Shown here piece after piece: positions 55,950 to 64,000 of a stretch of 64,000 bases of DNA. The stretch comes from Kitasatospora gansuensis (GTDB lineage: Bacteria > Actinomycetota > Actinomycetes > Streptomycetales > Streptomycetaceae), in the NCBI RefSeq assembly GCF_014203705.1, contig NZ_JACHJR010000001.1:5456001-5520000 (forward strand), written 5' to 3'. The notes beneath the pieces were generated by a model. It made no database searches, was not told the origin of the DNA, and saw only the letters and a program-made list of their open reading frames with translations. Made by a program: the position numbers and the translations under genes. Every line of letters starts with the position of its first letter. Within the stretch, counting starts at the first letter, position 1.

Positions 55950-58406
55950 ATGACCGAGCACGCCAGGGAAGCCGCCGTGCAGGCCGCACTCGCCGCGCTG
56001 GACCTGCCCGCCAAGGTGGCACTGCTGGCCGGTGCCGACATGTGGTCGCTGCCCGCGAACGAGGAGATCGGCCTCGGCCGGCTGGTGATGTCGGACGGTC
56101 CGGCCGGGGTGCGGGGCGAGCAGTGGACCCCGGACGACCCGTCCGTCTCGATCCCCTCGCCGACCGCGCTGGCCGCCACCTGGGACCTCGAACTGGTGCG
56201 CAGGGCCGGTCGGTTGCTGGCCCAGGAGGCCCGCCGCAAGGGTGCCCACGTGGTGCTGGCGCCGACCGTGAACCTGCACCGCAGCCCGCGCGGCGGACGG
56301 CACTTCGAGTGCTACTCGGAGGATCCGCTGCTCACCGGTGAGCTGGGCGCGGCGCTGGTCTCCGGGGTGCAGGACGGCGGGGTGGCCACCACGCCCAAGC
56401 ACTTCGTCGGCAACGACTCGGAGACCGACCGCTACACGGTGGACGTCCGGCTGGACGAGCGCACGCTGCGCGAGCTCTACCTGGCCCCGTTCGAGATCAT
56501 CGTGAAGAAGGCCAGCCCCTGGGGGCTGATGGCCGCGTACAACGCGGTGAACGGGCCGAGCATGACGGAGCACCAGGAGCTCAACAACCGCGTGCTGCGC
56601 GAGGAGTGGGGCTTCGACGGGGTGCTGGTCTCGGACTGGACCGGGGCCCGGGACACCGTGCGGGCCGCGCTGGGCGGGCTTGACGTGGCGATGCCGGGCC
56701 CGGCCACGGTGTACGGCGAGCACCTGGTGAAGGCGGTCCGCGAGGGTCTGGTGCCCGAGCGGACGGTGGACGAACTGGCCCGCCGGGTCCTGCGGTTGGC
56801 CGCCCGGGTGGGCCTGCTGGCCGGTGCCCCGGCGGCGGTGCCGGCCGAGCGGCTGCCCGCCCGGATCGACGGTGAGGCACTGGCCCGGGAGCTGGCGGCG
56901 CGCTCCTTCGTGCTGCTGCGGAACGAGGGCGGCGTGCTGCCGCTGGCCCCCGCCCCCGGTGCCAAGGTGGCGCTGATCGGCGCGGCGGCGGCCGAGGCCA
57001 GGATCGGTGGCGGCGGCAGTGCCCAGGTCTTCCCGACCCGGGTGGTCTCGCCGCTGGACGGGCTGAGCGCCGCGCTCGGCTCGGAGGTCGGGCTGAGCTA
57101 CGCGGTCGGTGCCGACCCGCGCACCTTCGTGCCCCCGGCCGGGTTCCCCGGCCGCGCCGAACTGCTGGGTACGGACGGTGAGTTGCTGGGGACGGCGGCC
57201 ACCGTGGACGGCAGCGTGCGCTGGCTCGGCACGCTGCCGGGCGGGGTCGCGTTCGACCGGCTGCGCCGGGTGGTGCTGACCACCACGGTGACTCCGGAGC
57301 GGTCCGGCGAGCACCTGGTGGCGATCCGCGGGGTCGGCCACTACCGGCTGGAGGCGGCCGGCGAGCCGCTCTTCGACGGCGTGCTGCTGCCCGAGGGCGA
57401 GGACCCGGCGGCGGCCTTTCTGAACCCGCCGGAGCGCCGGTTCGCGCTGGAGCTGACCGGCCCGGCCGAGATCCGGCTGACCTTCACGATGCCGGAGGCG
57501 AGCGCGTTCTCCGCCTTCGGGCTGGTCTCCTTCACCCTGGGCCATGCCGAACCGACCGCCTCCGCCGACGAGTTGATCGAGCAGGCGGTCGAGGCGGCCC
57601 GGGCCGCCGAGGTGGCGGTGGTGGTGGTCGGCACCACCGAGGAGGTGGAGAGCGAGGGGGTGGACCGGTCCTGCCTGCGGCTGCCGGGACGGCAGGACGA
57701 GTTGGTGGCCCGGGTGCTGGCGGTCAACCCGCGCACCGTGGTGGTGGTCAACGCCGGTGCCCCGGTGCTGATGCCGTGGCGCGAGCAGGTGGCGGCGGTG
57801 CTGCTGGCCTGGTTCCCTGGCCAGGAGGCCGGGGCGGCGCTGGCCGACGTCCTGCTCGGCCTGGCCGAGCCGGGCGGGCGGCTTCCCACCACCTGGCCCG
57901 CCGAGGAGGCCGACGCGCCGGTCTGGGAGGTGACGCCGACGGACGGCCGACTTGCCTACGAGGAGGGCCTGTTCATCGGCTACCGGGCCTGGCAGCGCCG
58001 GGCCGGGGCGCAGCCCGCGTACTGGTTCGGCGCCGGGCAGGGCTACACCGAGTGGGCGTACGAGGGGCTGGAGGCGCGGCGCGGCGAGCAGCCGGGCGTG
58101 CTGGCCGAGGTCTGCGTCCGGGTCCGTAACACCGGGGCCAGGACGGGCCGTGAGGTGGTGCAGGTCTATCTGGCCACCGACGGGGTGGACCGCAGCCGGC
58201 CGGACCGTCAGCTGGCCGGTTTCGCGGTGGTGGAGGCGGCGCCGGGGGAGTGCGTGACCGCGCGGGTGACGGTGCCGGAGCGGGCCGCGCAGACCTGGGC
58301 GGCCGGCCGGGGGTGGGTCACCAGGCCGGGTACGTACACGGTCGAGGCGGGCCGCAGTGCGGCCGACCGGCCGCTGGTGCTGGCCTTGGAGGTGGGGGGT
58401 ATCTGA
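55950..58406 (+). CDS. Beta-glucosidase, glycoside hydrolase family 3, with PA14 insert
   Basis: 818 aa, no signal peptide, so intracellular. The GH3 N-terminal barrel includes APTVNLHRSPRGGRHFECYS (about 105-125), GVATTPKHFVGNDSETDR and the nucleophile region GVLVSDWTGARDT (Asp about 225). The (alpha/beta)6 domain contains a PA14-like insert (about 385-530, with LVAIRGVGHYRLEAAGEPLF) and the C-terminal fibronectin-III-like domain. It hydrolyses beta-glucosides or related sugars brought in by the MFS. ATG 55950 has AAGGAG 6 bases upstream; ATG 55929 is weaker. The stop codon lies in a palindrome (58401-58419). Confidence 0.93.
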   Translation: MTEHAREAAVQAALAALDLPAKVALLAGADMWSLPANEEIGLGRLVMSDGPAGVRGEQWTPDDPSVSIPSPTALAATWDLELVRRAGRLLAQEARRKGAHVVLAPTVNLHRSPRGGRHFECYSEDPLLTGELGAALVSGVQDGGVATTPKHFVGNDSETDRYTVDVRLDERTLRELYLAPFEIIVKKASPWGLMAAYNAVNGPSMTEHQELNNRVLREEWGFDGVLVSDWTGARDTVRAALGGLDVAMPGPATVYGEHLVKAVREGLVPERTVDELARRVLRLAARVGLLAGAPAAVPAERLPARIDGEALARELAARSFVLLRNEGGVLPLAPAPGAKVALIGAAAAEARIGGGGSAQVFPTRVVSPLDGLSAALGSEVGLSYAVGADPRTFVPPAGFPGRAELLGTDGELLGTAATVDGSVRWLGTLPGGVAFDRLRRVVLTTTVTPERSGEHLVAIRGVGHYRLEAAGEPLFDGVLLPEGEDPAAAFLNPPERRFALELTGPAEIRLTFTMPEASAFSAFGLVSFTLGHAEPTASADELIEQAVEAARAAEVAVVVVGTTEEVESEGVDRSCLRLPGRQDELVARVLAVNPRTVVVVNAGAPVLMPWREQVAAVLLAWFPGQEAGAALADVLLGLAEPGGRLPTTWPAEEADAPVWEVTPTDGRLAYEEGLFIGYRAWQRRAGAQPAYWFGAGQGYTEWAYEGLEARRGEQPGVLAEVCVRVRNTGARTGREVVQVYLATDGVDRSRPDRQLAGFAVVEAAPGECVTARVTVPERAAQTWAAGRGWVTRPGTYTVEAGRSAADRPLVLALEVGGI

Positions 58407-58463
58407 CAGGTCGTCAGATTCGTACGTACGGTGTGTGATCCGTGGAGGAGTCGCGCACCGTTC

Positions 58464-58496
58464 GTTAAGCCGTCCCGTGTCCGGCGTTCATCCGGC
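58464..58496 (+). promoter_or_regulatory. Candidate PHO box upstream of the pst operon
   Basis: Three consecutive 11-mers, GTTAAGCCGTC, CCGTGTCCGGC and GTTCATCCGGC, stand in the 11-nt phase of PhoP direct-repeat units. The third matches the Streptomyces consensus (GTTCACC plus four) at 10 of 11 positions, the first at about 8, the second poorly. It is about 75 bp upstream of the first gene of the operon. Confidence 0.4.
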
Positions 58497-58570
58497 CGCA
58501 CCTGGGCGGTGTTTCTGAGCCGAGACGGTCTCTTCCGGCCAAGCAGCGCTGCGGAAGGGCGAGCACCGGC

Positions 58571-58936
58571 ATGGGACACCCCAGATTTCTGATCGTCAGC
58601 AGACCGGCCCGCCCCGACCACGCGTCGGGCGGGACGGTCTGGCGACTGCTCGGTGCCAACAACCGGCACCTGGGGCAGAGTCAGGAGATCTTCCGGGACG
58701 CCGCCTCCTGCCGGGCCGCGATCGAGGAGTTCCAGCACCGGGTGGACCAGGGCCGGACCACCATCTGCTCCATGGAGCATGGTCAACTCTGGCTCTGGCG
58801 GCTTGAGTTGGACGGCCGGACGGTGGCCCACTCGGCCCGGGGCTACCGGCGGCAGCGCGAGTGCCAGTACAACCTCGCCCGTTTTCTGGCAGGTGCACGG
58901 AGTGCGGCCGACACCGCCCGTGGAGGTGTCGGATGA
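58571..58936 (+). CDS. Small protein, DUF1508 (YegP)-like
   Basis: 121 aa. FLIVSRPARPDHASGGTVWRLLGANNRHLG, shortened here to its key part SGGTVWRLLGANNRHLGQSQ, then SCRAAIEEFQHRV resembles the YegP/DUF1508 repeat, where W-R-L-A-N plus a following Ala-rich helix is typical. The remainder is basic. Its stop overlaps the start of pstC (ATGA), so it is the first gene of the phosphate operon and is translationally coupled to it. Role unknown. Confidence 0.6.
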   Translation: MGHPRFLIVSRPARPDHASGGTVWRLLGANNRHLGQSQEIFRDAASCRAAIEEFQHRVDQGRTTICSMEHGQLWLWRLELDGRTVAHSARGYRRQRECQYNLARFLAGARSAADTARGGVG

Positions 58937-59934
58937 GTACGGATACTCCGACGGCGACCGACTCCCCGAGGGCACTGACCGTCAACCCCGGTCTGCCGGA
59001 CCGGATCTTCCTGGCCTGGGCCAAGGCCAGCGGCGCGATCGTGCTGGTGGTGATGCTCGGGGTCGGTGGCTACCTGGCCGTCCGGGCCACCGACGCGCTC
59101 TCCACCGCCGGGCTCTCCTTCCTCACCACCGAGACCTGGAACCCGGACGGCGGCCGCGGCCAGTTCGGCATCGCGGCGGTGCTGATCGGCACGGTGCTGA
59201 TCGGCGGGATCGCGGTGGTGCTGGCGGTGCCGCTGGCGCTGGCCAGCGCGCTCTACATCAGCGAGTACGCGCCCAGGCAGCTGCGCCGGACGCTGGTCAG
59301 CATGGTCGACCTGATGGCCGCCGTGCCCAGCGTGGTCTACGGGGTCTGGGGCTTCAAGCTGTTGCAGTACCAGCTCACCGGCGTGGCCAGGTGGCTCTCG
59401 GACTACTTCGGGTGGATCCCGCTGTTCAAGGTGAACGGGGCCGATCCGACCAACCCGCTGACGCCGCCGCTGGTCTACACGGCGTCGAGCCTGATGGCCG
59501 GTGTGGTGGTGGGCTTCATGATCACGCCGATCATGTGCTCGATCATGCGCGAAGTGTTCGACCAGGCGCCGGCCGGTGAGCGGGAGGGCGCCTACGCGCT
59601 CGGCTCCACCCGCTGGGGCATGATCCGCTCGGTGGTCCTGCCGTTCGGCCGGGGCGGGATCATCGGCGGCACCATGCTCGGCCTCGGCCGCGCGCTGGGC
59701 GAGACCATCTCGGTCTACCTGATCCTCTCGATGAACTTCGACATCCAGCCGCACGTGCTGCAGAGCGGCGGCAGCGCGGTCGCGCCGCTGATCGCGCTGC
59801 GCTACGGCGACTCGACCGACTTCTCGGTCTCCGCGCTGATGGCGGCCGGACTCTCGCTGTTCGTGCTGACCCTCGCGGTCAACTTCGCCGCGGCCGCCGT
59901 GGTCGCCCGCAGTCGCTCGGGGGCCAGCTCATGA
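58933..59934 (+). CDS. pstC: Phosphate ABC transporter permease PstC
   Basis: 333 aa with six or more transmembrane helices (SGAIVLVVMLGVGGYLAVRA; IGTVLIGGIAVVLAVPLALA) and the permease EAA loop REGAYALGSTRWGMIRSVVL. SEYAPRQLRRTLVSMVDLMA and GVWGFKLLQYQL are PstC landmarks. GGAGG precedes the ATG 58933 by 6-10 bases. It overlaps both neighbours by 4 bp, and pairs with the PstA half of the next gene for high-affinity phosphate import. Confidence 0.93.
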   Translation: MSTDTPTATDSPRALTVNPGLPDRIFLAWAKASGAIVLVVMLGVGGYLAVRATDALSTAGLSFLTTETWNPDGGRGQFGIAAVLIGTVLIGGIAVVLAVPLALASALYISEYAPRQLRRTLVSMVDLMAAVPSVVYGVWGFKLLQYQLTGVARWLSDYFGWIPLFKVNGADPTNPLTPPLVYTASSLMAGVVVGFMITPIMCSIMREVFDQAPAGEREGAYALGSTRWGMIRSVVLPFGRGGIIGGTMLGLGRALGETISVYLILSMNFDIQPHVLQSGGSAVAPLIALRYGDSTDFSVSALMAAGLSLFVLTLAVNFAAAAVVARSRSGASS

Positions 59935-62750
59935 CCACCACCGCCCCGCCCCGCACCACCGTGGTCACCCGACCGGCCGTGCCCGCCCCGCAGCGCCGCC
60001 GCCGGATCAACGCCCGCCGCGCCTCCGACCACTACGCGTTCTGGGGCAGCCTGGCCGGCGCGCTGGCGACCTCCGCGCTGCTGTTCCAGCGGCTCACCCC
60101 GTTCAGCGGCGGGATCGGCTTCGTGGTCTGCGCCTGGCTCTGCTTCCTCGGCCTGTACGCGCTGCTGGTCTCCCGGGACGAGGGCAAGCTGACGGTCCGG
60201 GACCGGTTCGCCTCCGCGGTGGTGCACAGCCTGGCCGCGATGCTGCTCGGGGTGCTGGTCTGGGTGCTGTGCTACGTCTTCATGAAGGGCTGGTCGGCCC
60301 TCTCGCACAGCAACTTCTTCCTCCAGGACCTGTCCGACGCCGGGCCGACCGACCCGCTGGACCAGGGCGGCGCGCTGCACGCGGTGGTCGGCACCCTGAT
60401 CCAGATCACCATCTCGCTGGGCATCACCATCCCGGTCGGGATCAGCTGCGCGGTCTTCCTGAGCGAGGTGCCGGGCCGGTTCAGCCGGCTGGTGCGCACG
60501 CTGGTCGAGGCGATGACGGCGCTGCCGTCGATCCTGGCGGGCCTGTTCATCTACGCGGTGATGGTGCTCACCCTGGGGTTGCCCCGGTCCGGCCTGGCGG
60601 CCGGGGTGGCGCTCTCGGTGATGATGCTGCCGATCCTGATCCGGGCCGCCGACGTGGTGCTCCGGCTGGTGCCCGCCTCGCTCAAGGAGGCGTCCTACGC
60701 GCTCGGCGCCGGACGCTGGCGGACGGTCTGGACGGTGACCCTGCCGAGCGCCCGCTCGGGCCTGGCCACCGCGGTGATCCTGGGCGCCGCCCGCGGGATC
60801 GGCGAGACCTCGCCGGTGCTGCTCTGCTCCGGCTACACCAAGAACCTCAACCTGGACCCGACGAAGGACCCGCAGACCTCGCTGCCGCTGATGGCCTTCA
60901 CCCTGATCAAGTTCCCGTCCGAGCTCCAGGCCGCCCGGGCCTTCGGCGCGGCGGCGCTGCTGCTCGGCCTGGTGCTGCTGCTCTTCGTGGTCGCCCGGAC
61001 CCTCGGCGGCCGGGGCCCGGGTGAGCTGAGCCGGCGTCAGCGCGAGAACCGGGCCCGGCAGTCCGCGGCCGACCTGGCCCGGATGACCAACCCCGTCGTT
61101 CCCCCCGCCCGGAAGGCGCCCGTGATCACCCGCACCCTGACCCTGCTCACCGCGATCGCGGTGTTCGCCACCTCGCTGCTGTTCGGCGCGGCCGAACGGG
61201 CCGAGGCCGCCGCCTACCTGCGGATCAGCGGCGCGGGTTCCACCTGGAGCTACAACGCGGTCGACGGCTGGATCAGGAACGTCCGCCAGTACGGCATGAC
61301 CGTCGACTTCGACCCGCAGGGGTCCTCGTTCGGCCGGAACCAGTTCAAGAACGACGCCACCGACTTCGCGGTCACCGAGATCCCGTACGGGCTCACCGAC
61401 GGCGGCCAGTACGACGCGCCGCCGCCGTTCCCCTCGGCCTACCTGCCGATCGTCGCGGGCGGCACCTCCTTCATGTACAACCTGAAGATCAACGGCAAGC
61501 GGGTGACCGACCTGCGGCTCTCCGGCGAGACCATCGCCAAGCTCTTCACCGGCGGCATCACCTGGTGGGACGACCCGCTGGTGAAGGCCGACAACCCGGG
61601 CCTGGAGCTGCCGCACGTCGAGGTGCACCCGGTGGTCCGCTCGGACGGCTCCGGTACCACCGCGCAGTTCACCACCTGGCTGAGCAAGCGTCAGCAGCCG
61701 ATCTGGGACGACTACTGCCGCCGTACGCCGCGCGGTGCGGCCTGCGGGATGACCTCGTTCTTCCCGCTGCTCAAGGGCTCCACCTGGAAGGCGCTGGGCA
61801 GCTCGATCACGGTGGCCTCCTCGGTCGCCAACGAGGGCAACAACGGGGCCATCACCTACGTCGAGTACTCCTACGCCAAGGAGGCCAAGTTCCCGGTCGC
61901 CAAGGTGCTCAACCAGGCCGGCTACTACGTCGGGCCGACCGGGCAGAACGTCGCGGTCGCCCTGGTCAACGCCCGGATCAACCCGGACCTGACCCAGATG
62001 CTGGACGACGTCTACGACAGCCCGGCGCCGGCCGCCTACCCGCTCTCCAGCTACAGCTACATGGTGGTGCACACCAGCGAGACGACGAACTTCAAGCAGG
62101 ACAAGGGCGCGGCGATGAGCGCCTTCGGCTACTACTTCCTCTGCGAGGGCCAGAAGAAGGTCGGCGACAACGGGTACTCGCCGCTCACCCCGCAGCTGGT
62201 CACCTCCGGCTTCGACCAGCTGGCGAAGATCCCGGGCAGCGAGAAGAAGGTCTTCGACCCGGCCGCCTGCAGCAACCCGACCTTCGGCAAGGACGGCACC
62301 AACCCGTACGTGGCCAGCGCCCCCAAGCCGCCCGAGTGCGACAAGAAGGGCGCGACGTCCCAGTGCGGGGGCACCGGCGCCAAGCCCACCGGCACCCAGT
62401 CGGGCACCGGCGGCGCGGCCGGCGGCACGGGGACGGGCGGTGCGGCGGCCACCGGTGGCGCGGCCGGCGGACCGGGTGCGGCGGACGGTGGAACGGCGGG
62501 TGCGGGAGCCGCCGGCGGGACGGGCGGCGGGGCGGCGGACGACCCCGCGCTCGGCGGCGGTGACGGCGGGGCCGCCGCCGGTGGCACCGGGCAGAGCGTG
62601 AGCGCCTCCGCGATCGAGGTGGCCTCCGCGGCGGGCAGTGGGCTGCGGTACTCGCTGATGGTGATCGCCGGGCTGCTGCTCGGTGCGGTCATCGTGCTGC
62701 CGCCGGTGATCGCGGGCCGGGCGGCTCGCAGGCGGGAGGGGGAGCTGTGA
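59931..62750 (+). CDS. PstA permease-PstS phosphate-binding protein fusion
   Basis: 939 aa, one open frame with two transporter parts. Residues 1 to about 380 are PstA: two extra N-terminal helices, then the permease core with EAMTALPSILAGLFIYAVMV and the EAA loop KEASYALGAGRWRTVWTVTL. Residues about 398-425 read like a signal peptide (VITRTLTLLTAIAVFATSLL ... AEAAA). A PstS domain follows: YLRISGAGSTWSYNAVDGWI, then VRSDGSGTTAQFTTWLSK, the phosphate-contact motif. A Gly/Ala-rich linker (about 820-890) and a C-terminal transmembrane helix with a basic tail end the protein. GGAAGG (61111-61116) is 5 bases before an in-frame GTG (61122) at the signal-peptide start, so a separate 542-aa PstS may also be made. 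The stop overlaps the next gene. Confidence 0.85.
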   Translation: MTTTAPPRTTVVTRPAVPAPQRRRRINARRASDHYAFWGSLAGALATSALLFQRLTPFSGGIGFVVCAWLCFLGLYALLVSRDEGKLTVRDRFASAVVHSLAAMLLGVLVWVLCYVFMKGWSALSHSNFFLQDLSDAGPTDPLDQGGALHAVVGTLIQITISLGITIPVGISCAVFLSEVPGRFSRLVRTLVEAMTALPSILAGLFIYAVMVLTLGLPRSGLAAGVALSVMMLPILIRAADVVLRLVPASLKEASYALGAGRWRTVWTVTLPSARSGLATAVILGAARGIGETSPVLLCSGYTKNLNLDPTKDPQTSLPLMAFTLIKFPSELQAARAFGAAALLLGLVLLLFVVARTLGGRGPGELSRRQRENRARQSAADLARMTNPVVPPARKAPVITRTLTLLTAIAVFATSLLFGAAERAEAAAYLRISGAGSTWSYNAVDGWIRNVRQYGMTVDFDPQGSSFGRNQFKNDATDFAVTEIPYGLTDGGQYDAPPPFPSAYLPIVAGGTSFMYNLKINGKRVTDLRLSGETIAKLFTGGITWWDDPLVKADNPGLELPHVEVHPVVRSDGSGTTAQFTTWLSKRQQPIWDDYCRRTPRGAACGMTSFFPLLKGSTWKALGSSITVASSVANEGNNGAITYVEYSYAKEAKFPVAKVLNQAGYYVGPTGQNVAVALVNARINPDLTQMLDDVYDSPAPAAYPLSSYSYMVVHTSETTNFKQDKGAAMSAFGYYFLCEGQKKVGDNGYSPLTPQLVTSGFDQLAKIPGSEKKVFDPAACSNPTFGKDGTNPYVASAPKPPECDKKGATSQCGGTGAKPTGTQSGTGGAAGGTGTGGAAATGGAAGGPGAADGGTAGAGAAGGTGGGAADDPALGGGDGGAAAGGTGQSVSASAIEVASAAGSGLRYSLMVIAGLLLGAVIVLPPVIAGRAARRREGEL

Positions 62751-64000
62751 GCCGACGGACCGTCAACAGCGGTGCCCGGCGGGCGCTGCGTACCGCGGGG
62801 ATACTCACCCTGCTGCTCGCCACCGCGGCCGGCGCGGCGCTCTCGGCCGGACCGGGCGACACCCCGGTCGGGGTGGCCGCCGGGACCTCGGCGAGGCCCG
62901 AGATCCCGGTCGACCCGGTCACCGGCGCGCCGGTGGGGATCGACCCGAAGAAGGCCCCCACCGGAGCCGCCGGAAAGGCGAGTACCGGTGCGAAGTCCGG
63001 TGCGCCGGTGGGTGGTTCGGCCGCGGTCCGGCCGGCCGCGAGCGCGGCGGGCCCGGGGGACACCGACCCGAAGCCGGTCACGGTCAAGGGCACCGGTGAG
63101 TTCGCCGACCTGGCGGTGACCGTCCCGCAGACCGACCACCTGGTGAACCAGGTGGTCGAGATCACCTGGAAGGGCGGCAAGCAGACCACGCCGAGCCCGC
63201 GCTCGTTCGGGCGCAACTTCCTCCAGTTCATGCAGTGCTGGGGCGACGACCCGACCGGACCTGACCGGGAGCAGTGCCAGTACGGGGCGACCAAGGGGGA
63301 CTCCCGGATCTCGGCCGGTGACTTCGTGTCCCAGCGTCAGCTCAACTTCGGCCCCGCGCTGATCGACCCGGTCGAGCCGATCAAGCAGACCAAGCCGAAC
63401 GAGAACGTCTTCGTCCCGTTCCGCTCCGCCACCGGCGCGGCTCCGGAGACCGGCGGCACCAGCTCGTTCTACAACGCGCAGACCACCAACGAGGTGCCGT
63501 TCGCCCCGACCAGGGCCGACGGCAGCGGGCAGCTCTTCTTCGAGATGCAGAGCGGTATGGAAGCCCCGGGCCTGGGCTGCGGGCAGCCGGTCAGCAAGGT
63601 GGCCGACGCACCGGTGCGTCAGTGCTGGCTGGTGATCGTGCCGCGCGGCGAACTGGACGTGGACGGCAAGGTGCCGACCAGCGGTGGCGGCAAGCTCCAG
63701 TCCACCCCGCTGTCCAGCACCAACTGGGCCAAGCGCCTGGTGGTCCCGCTCGGCTTCGAACGGGTCGGCCTGGCCTGCCCGATCGGCAGCGCCGAACGGC
63801 CCACGGACGGCAACGAGTTGATGTCCGAGGCGATGCAGCGCTGGCAGCCGGTGCTGTGCCAACAGGCCGGCGGCATCTTCAACTTCTCCCGGGCAAGCGA
63901 CGACACGGCCAGGGAGCGGCTGCAGAGCGACAACCCCGGGCTGGACTTCCTCGGCTACCCGCTGGCGGTCGAGGAGCAGACACCCGGCCGGACCCCGGTC
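62747..64000 (+). CDS. Large secreted protein of the pst operon, 3' truncated
   Basis: 418 codons are visible from GTG 62747, which overlaps the previous stop (GTGA); the frame is open at the window end. A signal peptide (RRALRTAGILTLLLATAAGA) is followed by a Pro/Ala/Gly-rich linker and an ordered extracytoplasmic region with NFLQFMQCWGDDPTGPDREQ and paired Cys (QCWG..REQCQYG; LGCGQP..RQCWLV; LACPIG..VLCQQA). I do not recognise a named family from this part. Position after PstS suggests a surface protein of phosphate acquisition, by context only. Confidence 0.75.
   Translation, partial: MSRRTVNSGARRALRTAGILTLLLATAAGAALSAGPGDTPVGVAAGTSARPEIPVDPVTGAPVGIDPKKAPTGAAGKASTGAKSGAPVGGSAAVRPAASAAGPGDTDPKPVTVKGTGEFADLAVTVPQTDHLVNQVVEITWKGGKQTTPSPRSFGRNFLQFMQCWGDDPTGPDREQCQYGATKGDSRISAGDFVSQRQLNFGPALIDPVEPIKQTKPNENVFVPFRSATGAAPETGGTSSFYNAQTTNEVPFAPTRADGSGQLFFEMQSGMEAPGLGCGQPVSKVADAPVRQCWLVIVPRGELDVDGKVPTSGGGKLQSTPLSSTNWAKRLVVPLGFERVGLACPIGSAERPTDGNELMSEAMQRWQPVLCQQAGGIFNFSRASDDTARERLQSDNPGLDFLGYPLAVEEQTPGRTPV

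Noticed and set aside
59802..62072. 756-codon minus-strand frame opposite pstC/pstA
   Set aside because: Same shadow composition, no motifs, and it covers genes with clear family signatures.
62380..62600. CRISPR or tandem repeat in the Gly/Ala-rich part of the PstA-PstS fusion
   Set aside because: The repeats are irregular GGC/GCG codons of a low-complexity linker with no constant repeat-spacer pattern.

Overview
The window is high-GC actinobacterial chromosome. GTG and TTG starts, GTGA/ATGA gene overlaps, probable leaderless genes and gene order (leuS, comEA-comEC, holA, rpsT, lepA, hemW, hrcA-dnaJ, rsmE, rnz, phoH-ybeY, era) point to the Streptomycetaceae (Streptomyces or a close genus such as Kitasatospora). 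I cannot fix the species. Most of the window is core housekeeping sequence interrupted by small accessory islands. There is no integrase, transposase, phage block, CRISPR array or rRNA.

Layout. 1-1,490: 3' end of an MFS exporter and tRNA-Ala(GGC). 1,539-5,977: an HTH/TPR regulator, then leuS behind a 12-codon leucine leader peptide and terminator (ribosome-mediated attenuator). 6,031-7,328: divergent tetR / serine hydrolase around a perfect operator. 7,532-14,767: coiled-coil membrane protein, degV, paired DnaA boxes, comEA-comEC, an XRE regulator, a small RraB-like protein and holA. 14,818-20,915: an accessory block in which a GT-A-like/GNAT fusion and an MFS transporter lie divergent from a MoxR ATPase and a metallopeptidase-VWA protein. 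20,930-24,709: membrane protein, structured intergenic region, rpsT, ABM protein, lepA. 24,761-28,302: flavin oxidoreductase, ECF41 sigma factor, MarR and an EamA transporter. 28,375-32,099: a heterodimeric ABC exporter. 32,379-38,299: acyl-CoA synthetase, hemW, a broken Uma2 gene, DUF3097, pspAB-like, htpX. 38,448-52,618: CIRCE-hrcA-dnaJ, rsmE, a tricorn-type protease, HIT, rnz, phoH, ybeY, a CNNM/CBS protein, DUF4383, aldo/keto reductase, a deaminase-fold pseudoenzyme, a 51-aa membrane protein, era. 52,798-58,406: LacI-controlled sugar locus (MFS, hydrolase, GH3). 58,571-64,000: phosphate-uptake locus with pstC, a PstA-PstS in-frame fusion and a large secreted protein cut by the window end.

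Several circuits can be read directly: leucyl-tRNA supply controlling leuS, HrcA acting on its CIRCE, TetR, MarR and LacI acting on near-perfect palindromes, and an ECF41 promoter embedded in the end of the sigma gene itself. A dispersed palindromic element of about 125-130 bp occurs in three full copies and one partial copy, each just behind a coding sequence. A smaller palindrome, CTGAC-N(1-10)-GTCAG, repeatedly overlaps stop codons. The strongest leads for new biology are the PstA-PstS fusion with an internal ribosome-binding site, the GT-A/GNAT + MFS operon opposite the MoxR/VWA-peptidase pair, and the two repeat families.
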